64,000 nucleotides of DNA from Burkholderia arboris. GTDB lineage: Bacteria > Pseudomonadota > Gammaproteobacteria > Burkholderiales > Burkholderiaceae. The notes beneath the pieces are model-generated. The model was not told where the DNA came from, did not search any database, and saw nothing but the letters and a program-made list of their open reading frames with translations. Position 1 is the stretch's first letter. The number at the start of each line of letters is the position of its first letter. The position numbers and the translations under genes are program-made. Shown here piece by piece: positions 44,427-54,363 of the stretch. The DNA is taken from positions 62,001-126,000 of the forward strand of contig NZ_CABVPX010000006.1 in the NCBI RefSeq assembly GCF_902499125.1. The letters run 5' to 3'.

Positions 44427-46761
44427 AGTCGATGTTGACCGGTTTGCTGCCGAAGTCGATCGCGACAGTGCGGTGCAACGGCGGCAGCGAGCCGTTGCGG
44501 ATTTCGATCACATAGACGCCCGGCGTCAGCGACACCGAGCGCAGCGGCGGGCTCGCGCCGCGCCGCGCACCGTTCACGTAGATATCGCCCCACGGCCGCA
44601 CGTTGAAACGCACCTGGACGGTTTCCTGCGTCTTCGGCGGACGCGGCTGCGACTCGGCCGTCGGCGCGTTCACGGCGGCGACGGCCGGCTCGGCTTCCGC
44701 CTGCGTCCTGCGCGCGGGCGAAGGCGTGGTTGGCTGGGCCCCGGCCGCTTCCGACGGCGGCACGTTGACGATCCGCTCCGATGCGTCGAGGCTGCCGGCG
44801 GGTGCGATGGTTGAACTCGAACCGGCTTGCGGCGCAGGCGGGTTCGTCACGGTCGTCGCGACCTGCGGCGCGGGCGTGGCGGTTTCGACGGCGGGCGCAC
44901 TGCCCGGCGCGGCAGCGGCGGGCGGCGGCGGAACCTCCGCGGACGAACCGGCCGGCAGGCTCGACGGCGGCACGACGGTCGGTGTCGGCCCCTGCTGGGC
45001 CAGCGTGGCGCCCGGCGTGCTCGCAAGCGGCGACGCGCCGGCCAGCGGCTGGCTCGCGGCGGGCGCGGCTTCGTCGGCGACGCGGGCCGGACGCGACAGA
45101 TAGGTCGCGGCAAGGCCAACCGCGATCAGTGCGACGAGCGCGCCGCCGGCGTAGACCGGGATGCGGCGGTTGCGCGATCCGGCGGCTGCCGCCGCACGCG
45201 GGGGGCCGGTCGGCGGTGATGCGCCGTCAGGCGCTGCGGCCGATGCGGCGGGCCGCGGCGCGGTCGCTCCAGCGGCTCCGGCAATCGGGGCAGCATTTCC
45301 GTCGGCATTTCCGGCTCCCGGTGCGGTGTCACCCTTGCGGATAGCTGCGTCGGCACTTGCCGGTTGCGTGCCGGTATCGTCGTGTGCTCCGGTTCTCGCT
45401 GCGGGCGGTTCCTTTGCGCGTTCGACAACTCCGTCCGGCGCATTGGATCCCGCAGGCTTCGCCGCATGCGTTGCCGCTGAAGCTGCCGGCGTCCCCGTAG
45501 CGCCAATCGCGACGCCTTGTACCGCCGCCTTCGACGTAGAAGATCCGTCCGACTCAGGTTTCGCGCCCGACATGACTGACGAAGCGGATGCGGTTTCCGA
45601 TGGCGTCGACCCGTTGTCCGCACGCGCTGGTGGCGACGACGGCACCTCGGAATCGGCCTGGCCCGAAGCCGTCCCGCCCTCGCCTGTCGCCGACGCACCC
45701 GTAGTCGATGCGGTACCGGACGCGGCGGAAGCGGTTTCGGCCTTCCCTTCCCCGCCCCTGCCCGCATCGCCCGCCGGTGGCACGACCGCCGCGCCATACC
45801 CGCTTCCTGTCCGGTCGACGTCCCGCAACCCCAGCTCCGCCGCGAACGCCGCGACCGATTCCGGCCGGTCCGGTATCCGCAACTGCAGCGCATGATCGAC
45901 TGCCGCGAGGAACGCCGGGCTGTACACCTCGCCGGCCGGCAGTTCGCGCGACGCGAGCGGCCGGTACGTGTCCTTGATGCTGCGCACGACGGCCGCCGGC
46001 GGCAACTCACCGGTGATCATCGCGTGCATCACCGCGCCGAGCGCATAGAGGTCGGTCCACGGCCCCTGGCTGAATGCGGGATCGTCGGTGTACTGCTCGA
46101 TCGGCGCGTAGCCCGGCTTGATCATCATCGCGCCGTCGTCGACCAGGTCGCCGATCCGTTTGCGCGCCGCGCCGAAGTCGAGCAGGATCGCGCTGCCGTT
46201 CGGGCGGATCAGCACGTTGTCGAGCGCGACGTCGCGATGGAAGCACTGCGCGCGGTGCAGCGTATCGAGCGCGCCGAGCAGCGCGCCGACGATGTTGCGC
46301 AACTGTGTCTCGCTGATCCGCATCCCGCCGTCGAGCAGTTGCTTGAGCGTGCGCCCTTCGTAGAACGGCATCACCATGTAGGCGGTGCCGTGGCTTTCCC
46401 AGAAGTGCAGGACCTTGACGAGCCCCGGATGGTCGAACTGCGCGAGCAGGCGCGCTTCGTTGAGGAACGCGCCGCGCCCCGCGTCGAACGCCTGCGCGAA
46501 CCGCTCGGAACGCAGCGACACCGTATAGTCGCCACCGCGCGTCGCCAGCATCGACGGCATGTATTCCTTGATCGCGACCGCGCGCCGCAACGTGCGGTCG
46601 AACGCGCGATAGACGATGCCGAAACCGCCAATGCCCAGCACCTCGTCGAGCTGAAGCTCGCCGAGGCGATGGCCGAGCGGCAGCGGCCGCACCGTGAATT
46701 CGGAAGCGTCGCCGCGTGTCGCGGTGTCGTGCTCGTGATCTCTCGATCCAGCGTCCTTCAT
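44413..46761 (-). CDS. PpkA-like serine/threonine protein kinase
   Basis: The product is 782 residues. The N-terminal kinase has the glycine loop 'GIGGFGIVY' (43-51), Lys65 ('AVAIKEY'), catalytic 'HRDVALDN' (Asp177) and 'DFG' (195-197). A linker of about 250 residues rich in Ala, Ser, Pro and Gly leads to one membrane helix ('VYAGGALVALIAVGLAATYL'), a second Pro/Ala-rich stretch and a C-terminal PEGA-like domain ('GDIYVNGARRGASPPLRSV') in the periplasm. By analogy with PpkA it would phosphorylate an FHA protein and switch on T6SS assembly. An ATG at 46761 preceded by GAGAGG is preferred over a GTG nine bases upstream. No PppA phosphatase gene is present. Confidence 0.9.
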   Translation of the reverse strand: MKDAGSRDHEHDTATRGDASEFTVRPLPLGHRLGELQLDEVLGIGGFGIVYRAFDRTLRRAVAIKEYMPSMLATRGGDYTVSLRSERFAQAFDAGRGAFLNEARLLAQFDHPGLVKVLHFWESHGTAYMVMPFYEGRTLKQLLDGGMRISETQLRNIVGALLGALDTLHRAQCFHRDVALDNVLIRPNGSAILLDFGAARKRIGDLVDDGAMMIKPGYAPIEQYTDDPAFSQGPWTDLYALGAVMHAMITGELPPAAVVRSIKDTYRPLASRELPAGEVYSPAFLAAVDHALQLRIPDRPESVAAFAAELGLRDVDRTGSGYGAAVVPPAGDAGRGGEGKAETASAASGTASTTGASATGEGGTASGQADSEVPSSPPARADNGSTPSETASASSVMSGAKPESDGSSTSKAAVQGVAIGATGTPAASAATHAAKPAGSNAPDGVVERAKEPPAARTGAHDDTGTQPASADAAIRKGDTAPGAGNADGNAAPIAGAAGATAPRPAASAAAPDGASPPTGPPRAAAAAGSRNRRIPVYAGGALVALIAVGLAATYLSRPARVADEAAPAASQPLAGASPLASTPGATLAQQGPTPTVVPPSSLPAGSSAEVPPPPAAAAPGSAPAVETATPAPQVATTVTNPPAPQAGSSSTIAPAGSLDASERIVNVPPSEAAGAQPTTPSPARRTQAEAEPAVAAVNAPTAESQPRPPKTQETVQVRFNVRPWGDIYVNGARRGASPPLRSVSLTPGVYVIEIRNGSLPPLHRTVAIDFGSKPVNIDYAFE

Positions 46762-46813
46762 CTCCACCACCTCTCGAAACTGCGTGTTGCCCCGCCGGCC
46801 TTCCTCCGGGCCG

Positions 46814-47494
46814 CTAGCCGCCGCCGAACAGCGTCAGGAACAGCGCGTTGTCGGGCGTGCCCGTATGCGCATGCGTGCGCAGCGGTGATCCGTCGGCGCG
46901 GTTGGTCCACCAGAAGCTGGTGCCGCCGTGCGGATCGAAATAGCCGGACAGCCCGGGCCATGCGGCCGCGGCCGGCTGCGCCGGCAACGCTGCCGACGAG
47001 CGTTCGTCGATGTCCGCGTAACGGCCGCCGCCCGGTGCGAGCCGCACGCGTTCGAGCGTCCGATCGAGATCGCCCGGCGCACGCGCATGGCGGATCGCGT
47101 CGAGCAGCGCGTGGCCGATCTGCCAGTAGAACGCGCCGGCGGCGTCGGGCAGCCCGTTCCAGTAATCGGCCGCGCGCATCGGCAGCGTGACGATCACCGG
47201 GTAGTAGCGCCCCACGCGGTCGCAACTCGGCGCGAGGCAGCCCGGCTGCACGCACGACGCGCCGGCGCCCGCCGGGATCAGGAAGTTCCAGACCGGCGCG
47301 ACCGTGTAGTGGCGCTCGATCTCGTCCGTGCCGTGCTGGCGCATCGCGGCCATCCCCTGCTGGAGCCAGCGTTCCCACCACAGCGCGAGCGCATGCGGCA
47401 GCCGGCTGTTCACGAAGTCGCCGGCGCCGGGAATCTTCCCGTACCAGGCCGGCGCGTCGCCGTCGGCGCGCGCGAGCGGCGGCGTCGGGCTCAT
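46814..47494 (-). CDS. tagF: T6SS regulator TagF (ImpM)
   Basis: The product is 226 residues. 'WYGKIPGAGDFVNSRLP', 'ALWWERWLQQGMAAM', 'APVWNFLIPAGAG' and 'VGRYYPVIVTLPM' are TagF/ImpM/DUF2094 hallmarks. In Pseudomonas TagF blocks T6SS after translation by binding the FHA protein. The ATG overlaps the tssM stop (ATGA). Confidence 0.94.
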   Translation of the reverse strand: MSPTPPLARADGDAPAWYGKIPGAGDFVNSRLPHALALWWERWLQQGMAAMRQHGTDEIERHYTVAPVWNFLIPAGAGASCVQPGCLAPSCDRVGRYYPVIVTLPMRAADYWNGLPDAAGAFYWQIGHALLDAIRHARAPGDLDRTLERVRLAPGGGRYADIDERSSAALPAQPAAAAWPGLSGYFDPHGGTSFWWTNRADGSPLRTHAHTGTPDNALFLTLFGGG

Positions 47495-50400
47495 GGCTTC
47501 GGAGGGCATGTAAAGGACTCCATCTGGGGCAGCCGGAACGGATTGCGGACACTGCCCGCATTCACCTGCAGCACGATCGGTTTGCCGTCGACCGTGAAGC
47601 GCGCAATCATCTGGTCCGAACCGCGCCCGGCCGACACGGCCGCACGGTCGAACAGCCGGTGCAGCGCCCACGGCCCGTCGGCCGCGAAGCCATCGGACGC
47701 GCCGGCCTGGCCCGACACCTGCAGCCGCACCTGGTTGCTGCCGCGCGGGCCCGGCCAGTCCACCGCGCTCTGCACGAGCGGACCGTGCGCGTAGCGGACG
47801 ATCTGCCCGTCGACGTCGAGCACCATCTCCGTGATCGACGGGTCCATTTCGAGCGGCTGGATCTGCACCTTCAACTGCGCGGTGCGCGCGCCGCCGCCGA
47901 AATAGACGTCGCGGATCACCGCGGCCTTTTCGAACGACGCGAGCATCGCGGCGGCCGACGGATCGGCGTCCGCATTGCGGTTCGCGAAGCGCCACGGGTG
48001 CGACGTCGTATCGACGATCGACTGCAGGTTCTTCTGGAAGAAATCGTCCATCAGCCCGCCCGGGGCGAACATCTGCGCGAAATCGGCCGGCGCGACGTCG
48101 CGCGACGCACCGCGCGCGAACGGATAGCGGCCCGCGATCGCCTGCCGGCAGAAGTCGCCGACGTTCGCGCCGGCGCGCTGCGCGACGCTGCGCTGCTCGA
48201 CGGTCGCGACGCTGCCGTTCGCGACGTTCGACAGGTCGTCGAGCACTTCCCGGAACGGCGTCGGCAGGCGGCCGGCCTGCGCGCGCAGCCGCGCGGGGGC
48301 GTCCGACGGCGGCGGCTGCGCGCCGCTCCTCAGCGCGTCGTCGGTGGCCGTCAGGTACGTGTACAGCGCGTCGATCGACTTCAGCACCGCGTCGAATGCC
48401 TGCGCCTGGTCGCCGCTACCCGGGGCGAACGCGCGCAGCCCGGCGAAATGGCTGTCGACCACCTGTTCGGGGCTCGCGGGCGCCGCTGCCGACGGATTGG
48501 CGTCGCTGGCCTGCCCCGCGAAGATCTGCGACAGGGAACTGCGCGCTTCGTCGACCTTGTCCTGCGCACGCGACGCGAGATTGCGCGCGCCGCCCGGCGC
48601 ATCGCCGAGCGCCGTGTCGCGCGCGAGCGCCACCATCAGCCGCGTGAGCGGCGAATCGGCCGACGACAGCGCGCGCGCGACCTGGATGCTCTGCGCGAGC
48701 GTTGCCGTGCGCTGCAGCTTGATGTCCGCGAGATAGTCGTCCCAGATCTTCAGGTAATCGTTCAGGTAGAGCTGGCGGATGTCGCGCGCCCAGGCGGCCG
48801 CGTCGTTCGGCCCGGGGATCTCGGACAGGCCGAGGTTCAGCACCCACACTTCCTCGCGCCCGTACGCTTCGACCTCGCCGGCCAGACGCGGCGCGAACAC
48901 GTTGCGATAGCCGTTGCGCGTATAGAGGCCCGGCACGCCTTCCGACAACGACTTGCCGCTCTGGCGACGGAACACCAGCGACGCGTCGGGGCCGACCGCG
49001 CGGACGACGCTGAAGTCGAACGCCGCCGTGGCCGGGCGCAGCGTGCGCGTGAGCTGCCGGTACAGCCGTTGCGAGAACGGCACCTGCCGCAGCCGGTCGC
49101 GCACGTCGGCCACGAGCCGCTCGTTCATCGGATACGGCGACACCGCGACGCGGCTGCCGAACAGCGCGGCGAGATGCGCGCGCAGCGCGGCGCGTTCGGC
49201 CGGCGAGAAATCGGGCGGCAGCGAGCGTTCCATTTCGAGGTCGACGACGGCCTGCACGAACGCGGGATCGTAGTGTGCGCTGTCGTACAGCATCAGGTAC
49301 GCCTTCAGCGCCGCATACGCGTATTCGGTTTCGTCGGGCCGTGCGTCGCGCAGCGCGGCCTCCATGCGGCTCGCGGCGATCGGCAGCAGCACGTCGTCGA
49401 GCGCGCGCCGGTACACGGCCTCGACGGCCTCGTCGATCTTCTCGCCCTGGAACAGCCCCCAGCGGTACGCGAGCGGCGGATGCTGCAGATCGACGCCGCC
49501 CGCATTCGCGAGGCCGCCGAGCGCGTCGAGCACGGGCAGCAGCCGCGCGATGTCGGACGCACCGGAGAATTTCGCGCCGGCGATCTGCGAATCGACGGCC
49601 GGCACGCGCGCGGAGATCTGGTCGAGATACGCGCGGTTGTTCGCATAGCTGCGCAGCCACGCGGCCAGCACGGCGACACACACCAGTGCGAGCAGCACGT
49701 AGCCGGCGATCTGCAGCACGCGCCGCTTCTGGTGCCAGCGCAGGTCGCTGCCGGCGAGCGCGGCTTCGCGGAAGATGTGCTCCTGCAGCAGCGATTTCAG
49801 GAAGAAGCTGCGCCCGGTCGAGCCGACCTGCGCGGCCGGCGGCACGCCCTCGATCTTCAGGAAGCGCTTGATGCCGCTCATCACCCGATCGAATGCGGTG
49901 CCCTCCTGCGTGCCGCTCGTCAGGTAGACGCCGCGCAGCATCGGCATCGGCTCGTAGCTCGACACCGAAAACACTTCGGCGACGAACTGGCCGAGCATGT
50001 CCTGCAAGTCGGCGATCTGCTGCGGCAGCAGGTAGGTCATCTCGCGCTGGCGCGCGTCGGTCTGCGCGGCGAGCAGCTCGGGCAGACCGTCGTTCAGCCG
50101 CTGGTGCAGCAGCCGGTATTCGCGGTCGAATGCCGCGCGCAGGTCGAAGCCCGGCGCCTCGCTCTGCGCGAGCGGGAACGTGAAGCCCCATACCTGCGCA
50201 CATTCCGCGCGGCCGTACGCTCCGAAATATTCGGCGAAGCCGGCCAGCAGGTCGGCCTTCGTCACGAGCAGGTACACGGGAAAGCGGATGCCGAGCTGCG
50301 CGCGCAGTTCGAGCAGCCGCTTGCGCAGCACCATCGCGTGCTGCGTGCGTTCGGCCTCCGATGCGCCGAGCAGGTCGGCGACGCTGATCGTCAGCATCGC

Positions 50401-51117
50401 GCCGTTCAGCGGCTGGCGCGTGCGGTATTTCTTCAGCAGCTCGACGAAGCCTTTCCACTCGGCCTCGTCGAGCGCGCGGTTGCCTTCGTGCGTCGTGTAG
50501 CGGCCGGCCGTGTCGATCAGCACCGCATCGTTCGTGAACCACCAGTCGCAGTGCCGCGTACCGCCCACGCCGCGAATCGCCGCGCGGCCGAACTGCTCGG
50601 CAAGCGGAAAGCTGAGCCCGGAATTCACGAGCGCGGTGGTCTTGCCCGAACCGGGCGCGCCGATGAACACGTACCACGGCAACTGGTACAGATACTGGCG
50701 CGAGACCCGGTCGAACCAGCGCGGCAGGCCGCGGCGCACGGTATCGGCCTGCCCGAAGCGGACTTTCTTCAGCAGCGTCGCGGCTTCGTCGAAGCGGCTG
50801 CGCAACTCGTCGAGCTGCGCTTTCGCCGGATCGCCGGCGGTGGCCGGCCCCGGTGCGGCTTCGCGCAGCTGGTTCAGCAACTGTGCGTTGAGGCGGCCGG
50901 CGCGCCAACTGCGCCATGCGACGCGTGCGCCCCACGCGATGAACAGCACCGCGATCGTCAGCCCGCGCGCCCAGCTGCTTTCAAGCGGCCGGAATTCGGC
51001 GAACGCGAACAGCGGGCCCGCGAGCCACACGAAGCACGCGAGCACGACGAGACCGGCGAAGGTCCAGATTTCCCGCGACGGCAATGGCCGGACGAAACGC
51101 GCGACAGCCTGGTTCAT
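47491..51117 (-). CDS. tssM: T6SS membrane-complex protein TssM (IcmF)
   Basis: The product is 1208 residues. Two N-terminal membrane helices lie near 18-38 and 51-67, then a cytoplasmic NTPase-like domain with Walker A 'GAPGSGKTT' (153-161), and a third helix ('VLQIAGYVLLALVCVAVLAAW', in part) near 460. The remainder is the large periplasmic part, ending 'GSVRNPFRLPQMESFTCPPKP' (in part). TssM spans the envelope with TssL and TssJ. It starts one base after the tssL stop. Confidence 0.97.
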   Translation of the reverse strand: MNQAVARFVRPLPSREIWTFAGLVVLACFVWLAGPLFAFAEFRPLESSWARGLTIAVLFIAWGARVAWRSWRAGRLNAQLLNQLREAAPGPATAGDPAKAQLDELRSRFDEAATLLKKVRFGQADTVRRGLPRWFDRVSRQYLYQLPWYVFIGAPGSGKTTALVNSGLSFPLAEQFGRAAIRGVGGTRHCDWWFTNDAVLIDTAGRYTTHEGNRALDEAEWKGFVELLKKYRTRQPLNGAMLTISVADLLGASEAERTQHAMVLRKRLLELRAQLGIRFPVYLLVTKADLLAGFAEYFGAYGRAECAQVWGFTFPLAQSEAPGFDLRAAFDREYRLLHQRLNDGLPELLAAQTDARQREMTYLLPQQIADLQDMLGQFVAEVFSVSSYEPMPMLRGVYLTSGTQEGTAFDRVMSGIKRFLKIEGVPPAAQVGSTGRSFFLKSLLQEHIFREAALAGSDLRWHQKRRVLQIAGYVLLALVCVAVLAAWLRSYANNRAYLDQISARVPAVDSQIAGAKFSGASDIARLLPVLDALGGLANAGGVDLQHPPLAYRWGLFQGEKIDEAVEAVYRRALDDVLLPIAASRMEAALRDARPDETEYAYAALKAYLMLYDSAHYDPAFVQAVVDLEMERSLPPDFSPAERAALRAHLAALFGSRVAVSPYPMNERLVADVRDRLRQVPFSQRLYRQLTRTLRPATAAFDFSVVRAVGPDASLVFRRQSGKSLSEGVPGLYTRNGYRNVFAPRLAGEVEAYGREEVWVLNLGLSEIPGPNDAAAWARDIRQLYLNDYLKIWDDYLADIKLQRTATLAQSIQVARALSSADSPLTRLMVALARDTALGDAPGGARNLASRAQDKVDEARSSLSQIFAGQASDANPSAAAPASPEQVVDSHFAGLRAFAPGSGDQAQAFDAVLKSIDALYTYLTATDDALRSGAQPPPSDAPARLRAQAGRLPTPFREVLDDLSNVANGSVATVEQRSVAQRAGANVGDFCRQAIAGRYPFARGASRDVAPADFAQMFAPGGLMDDFFQKNLQSIVDTTSHPWRFANRNADADPSAAAMLASFEKAAVIRDVYFGGGARTAQLKVQIQPLEMDPSITEMVLDVDGQIVRYAHGPLVQSAVDWPGPRGSNQVRLQVSGQAGASDGFAADGPWALHRLFDRAAVSAGRGSDQMIARFTVDGKPIVLQVNAGSVRNPFRLPQMESFTCPPKP

Positions 51118-51118
51118 G

Positions 51119-52438
51119 TCAGTTCGCCCCCTGCGTCGCGCCGACGGCGGCGCTGCCGGGCGCCGGCAGCAGCGTGATCTCGACGCGCCGGTTCAGCGCG
51201 CGATTCGCGGGCGAATCGTTCGGCGCGACCGGATCGAGCGTGCCGCGCCCTTCCGCCGCGAGCCGTTCCGGATGGTCGAGCCGCGCCGCGATCATGGTGC
51301 GCACGGCTTCCGCGCGTTCGCGCGACAAATCCCAGTTCGACGCGAAGCGCGCCGTATGCACCGGCGTGTCGTCGGTATAGCCGGTCACGCGCACGTTGCC
51401 GGGCACCTTGTTCAGCGCATCGGCGACGCGCGCGAGCACCGGTGCGTAACGGTCGATCACCGACGTCGAGCCGGACTTGAACAGCCCGTCGCCGCGCAGC
51501 ACGATCACGCTGCGATCGGCGTCGTCGCGCACCGACACGAGGCCGGCCGCGATCTCGGGCGCGAGGAACTGCGCGATGCGCGGCGCCGGCGCCGGGCGCG
51601 GTGGCGCTTGTGCGGGCTGCAGCTTCGGCACATGGAGTGCGTCGATCGACGCGAACAGCTGGTCCGAATGCCCGGCGAGCGCGATGCGCAGCCCGACGAA
51701 CACGCCGAAGCCGATCAGCAGCGCGAGCGCCACGCACACCCACAGCGGCACGACGAAGCGGCGCGCGACGTCGCGCGTGACGACGTCGCGCCAGTGCGGC
51801 GACAGCGCGGGTTCGAATTCGCCGCGCACCGAGCGGATTGTGAGCGCAAGCTGGCGGCGCAGCGCATCGAGTTCCGCATGGCCGTTGTCGAGCACGCGAT
51901 AGCGGCCCTCGAAGCCGAGCGCGAGACAGAAATACAGCAGTTCGAGCAGGTCGAGATGCTGGCGCGGCTGCTGCGACAGGCGTTCGAGCAGATGGAAGAA
52001 CTTTTCGCCGCCCCACGTCTCGTTGTGGAACGACACCAGCAGGCTGTGCGACGACCATACGCTGCCGCCCCACGGCGTCAGCGCGGCCGCCTCGTCGAGC
52101 GCCGTGCACAGGCAGTAGCGCGCGCCGATGATCGCCTCGGACGGCACGCCGGCTTCCTGCGCACGCGCCTCGAACTGCCGGATCTCGACGACGAGATGCT
52201 CGCGCAGCCACGCGGGATTCGGATGGTGGACGGTCGAGCGGATCTGCGGCACCAGGTTGAGCAGCGGGTTGGCAGCGGCGACGAGCGGGTTCGTGCCGCT
52301 CGCGGCCCAGCGGCCGGGGCGCGGTTGCGTGGCCGTCGGCCCGGCCGTACCCGACGCGGCAGCCGGATGCATGCCGCCCGGATTCGGCGGCACGAATCCG
52401 CCGGCGCCGGCGGAGATCGGATCGGAAGAAGAGTTCAT
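51119..52438 (-). CDS. tssL: TssL (DotU) fused to an OmpA-like domain
   Basis: The product is 439 residues. The cytoplasmic DotU domain (about 50-225) has 'GARYCLCTALDEAAALTPWGG' and 'HNETWGGEKFFHLLERLS'. One membrane helix lies near 229-253, then a periplasmic OmpA_C-like domain with 'VRVTGYTDDTPVHTARFASN' and 'NRALNRRVEITLLP', expected to bind peptidoglycan and anchor the complex. Such 'specialised' TssL proteins do not need a separate TagL. Confidence 0.96.
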   Translation of the reverse strand: MNSSSDPISAGAGGFVPPNPGGMHPAAASGTAGPTATQPRPGRWAASGTNPLVAAANPLLNLVPQIRSTVHHPNPAWLREHLVVEIRQFEARAQEAGVPSEAIIGARYCLCTALDEAAALTPWGGSVWSSHSLLVSFHNETWGGEKFFHLLERLSQQPRQHLDLLELLYFCLALGFEGRYRVLDNGHAELDALRRQLALTIRSVRGEFEPALSPHWRDVVTRDVARRFVVPLWVCVALALLIGFGVFVGLRIALAGHSDQLFASIDALHVPKLQPAQAPPRPAPAPRIAQFLAPEIAAGLVSVRDDADRSVIVLRGDGLFKSGSTSVIDRYAPVLARVADALNKVPGNVRVTGYTDDTPVHTARFASNWDLSRERAEAVRTMIAARLDHPERLAAEGRGTLDPVAPNDSPANRALNRRVEITLLPAPGSAAVGATQGAN

Positions 52439-52453
52439 CGCGTCGCCCCGCCG

Positions 52454-53851
52454 TCACCCGCGTATCGCCCAGAACTCCATCGAGAGTCCGGGGAATTCGC
52501 CGGCAAAATGAAATGCGAGACCGCCGGAGCGCGCCAGCTGCTTCCACAGGTCGCTGCCCTTGTCGATCTCGAAGTACGTATGGCCCGCGTGATACGGGAT
52601 CTGCCGCGGCGCGACCGGCAACTGCCGCATCGTGATGCCCGGCAGCTGCAACTGCACGAGATCGCGGATCCGCTCGACGGGCCCGAGCTTCGCTTGCGCC
52701 GGAAAACGGGTGCGCAGGCTGTCGGCCGGCACGTCGGCGCGCACCGCGAGCACGAAGCCGGCCGTATCGCGCAGCGCAGGATCGGCGAGCGTCGCGACGC
52801 GGATCCCGTTGCCCGCATCGCGCAGCTCGATCTGGATCGCGTTTTGCTCCAGCACGGTCGACAGCGACCGGCGCAGTTCCGTCATCAGTTCCGCGAAGCT
52901 CGTGCGCAGATCGTCATGCACGTACACGGCAAGCGACTGCGGGCGCCGGCCCGCCGCCGTGAACGTGCTCAGGTCGCACGCGAGCTTCAGCCAGTCGCAG
53001 AACAGCGCTTCCGGATGTGTCGACACATGCTGCTGCGCATGCCAGGTCAGCGCGAGATAGCGGTTCACGAGCTGCAGCAGCAGGAAATCCGCGACTTCCG
53101 ACACGCCGCCGCGCCCGGGCTCCGACAGCCGCGCCGCGAGCGCCTCGCTGCGCTGCGTGAGCAGCCCGTGCAGTTCGCGCGCATAGGCGAGCAGCACCGG
53201 ATCGCGCTGCGCGACGAGCCGCGGCGGAATATAGCCGTCGTCGGCCAGCAGCCGTGAATCGGTGCGCCGTTCGACGATGCGCGTAACGCCGAGCGCGTGC
53301 CAGTCGCCGGTCAATTCGGCGTCGAGCATCAGCCGCACGTTCAGGCGGCCCGTCTGCAGCAGCGCGGGTCCGAGCGCGACCGCGTTCGCGTCGGCCACCT
53401 CGTATTCGCGCACGACATAGCGCGCGACGTCCGCGCCGGCGCTCGCGCCGCTTGCGCCGTTAGCGGCGCCTGCGCCGAACGACACCTCTTCGCCGCCGCC
53501 GCGCCACAGCGGCAGCGCAAGCACGACGAGCTGGTCCTTCGCGTCGGCCGGCACGTCGAGCGGTGCGGGGAGATCGTCCGGATGCGACAGGTCGAACGGC
53601 GTGCCGTCGCGCATCACGCCCGACGCGGCACGCAGCGCGACCTTGCCGAGCGCCAGTTGCTCGCGATCGAGTTCCAGCGCGTCGAAGCCCCAGTAGAAGC
53701 CCTGCAGCGGCAGGCAGCGCAGCGCGACGTAGCGTTCCCAGTGGCGCTCCAGCTGCTGGAAATGCTGCGGACGCAGGAACATTCCCTCGGTCCACACCAC
53801 GCGCTGGCGGAGCGCCGCGACCGGCGTCGCGGACATCGTCGGTTCGGTCAT
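52454..53851 (-). CDS. tssK: T6SS baseplate/membrane linker TssK
   Basis: The product is 465 residues. 'VVWTEGMFLRPQHFQQLERH' near the N-terminus is the family signature, with 'YHAGHTYFEIDKGSDLWKQL' near the end. TssK trimers connect the baseplate wedges to the TssJLM complex. Its start overlaps the tssJ stop (ATGA). An internal ATG at residue 6 is possible. Confidence 0.97.
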   Translation of the reverse strand: MTEPTMSATPVAALRQRVVWTEGMFLRPQHFQQLERHWERYVALRCLPLQGFYWGFDALELDREQLALGKVALRAASGVMRDGTPFDLSHPDDLPAPLDVPADAKDQLVVLALPLWRGGGEEVSFGAGAANGASGASAGADVARYVVREYEVADANAVALGPALLQTGRLNVRLMLDAELTGDWHALGVTRIVERRTDSRLLADDGYIPPRLVAQRDPVLLAYARELHGLLTQRSEALAARLSEPGRGGVSEVADFLLLQLVNRYLALTWHAQQHVSTHPEALFCDWLKLACDLSTFTAAGRRPQSLAVYVHDDLRTSFAELMTELRRSLSTVLEQNAIQIELRDAGNGIRVATLADPALRDTAGFVLAVRADVPADSLRTRFPAQAKLGPVERIRDLVQLQLPGITMRQLPVAPRQIPYHAGHTYFEIDKGSDLWKQLARSGGLAFHFAGEFPGLSMEFWAIRG

Positions 53852-54363
53852 GGGCGCCCCTGCGGATTGTTCAGCGCGATGCCGCCGTTCCTGACCGCGA
53901 TCGACAGCTTCAGTTCGCCCGGCGACGTCTGCCAGAACTTGTAGAGGTTGAGCTGCTTCGCGCGCGGCAGCGGCACCGTCAGCCGCCAGCGGTTCTTTTC
54001 GAGCATCCGGTATTCGGCGACGACACCGATCGCGCCGGCCTCGACATTGCCGCGATAGTGCAGCGTGCGCGATTCGCCCGGCCGCAGGATCACGCGGTCG
54101 GTGCCGAGCAGGTCCGCGCCGAGCACGTTCTCGGGCTTGTCCTGCAGCGAGAAGAAGTCCGCGCTGTCGAAGCCCGACGCCGCGCGAAGCTGGAACACCT
54201 TCAGTACGATCGGTGAGGGCTTGCGATTCATGTCGGGGTTGACGTCAGGCGCCACGTCGACCGTGATCGCATACGGGACCGCGGCCGCGTGCTCCGTCGC
54301 GCCGCACCCCGGAAACAGCAAGACGCATCCCCATACGATGAAACTGCTCGACCGCCATTGCAT
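53848..54363 (-). CDS. tssJ: T6SS outer-membrane lipoprotein TssJ
   Basis: The product is 171 residues. The signal peptide 'MQWRSSSFIVWGCVLLFPGC' has an atypical lipobox (FPGC, Cys20). The beta-sandwich has 'PSPIVLKVFQLRAASGFDSA', 'LGTDRVILRPGESRTL' and 'NRWRLTVPLP', standard in TssJ/VasD. It anchors the trans-envelope complex in the outer membrane. The ATG at 54363 has GAGG seven bases upstream. It is the first gene of the long minus-strand operon. Confidence 0.94.
   Translation of the reverse strand: MQWRSSSFIVWGCVLLFPGCGATEHAAAVPYAITVDVAPDVNPDMNRKPSPIVLKVFQLRAASGFDSADFFSLQDKPENVLGADLLGTDRVILRPGESRTLHYRGNVEAGAIGVVAEYRMLEKNRWRLTVPLPRAKQLNLYKFWQTSPGELKLSIAVRNGGIALNNPQGRP

Noticed and set aside
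47659..51177. 1172-codon plus-strand frame opposite tssM
   Set aside because: The product is an Arg/Gln/His/Val-rich mirror of a high-GC3 gene, without domains. TssM on the other strand is unambiguous.
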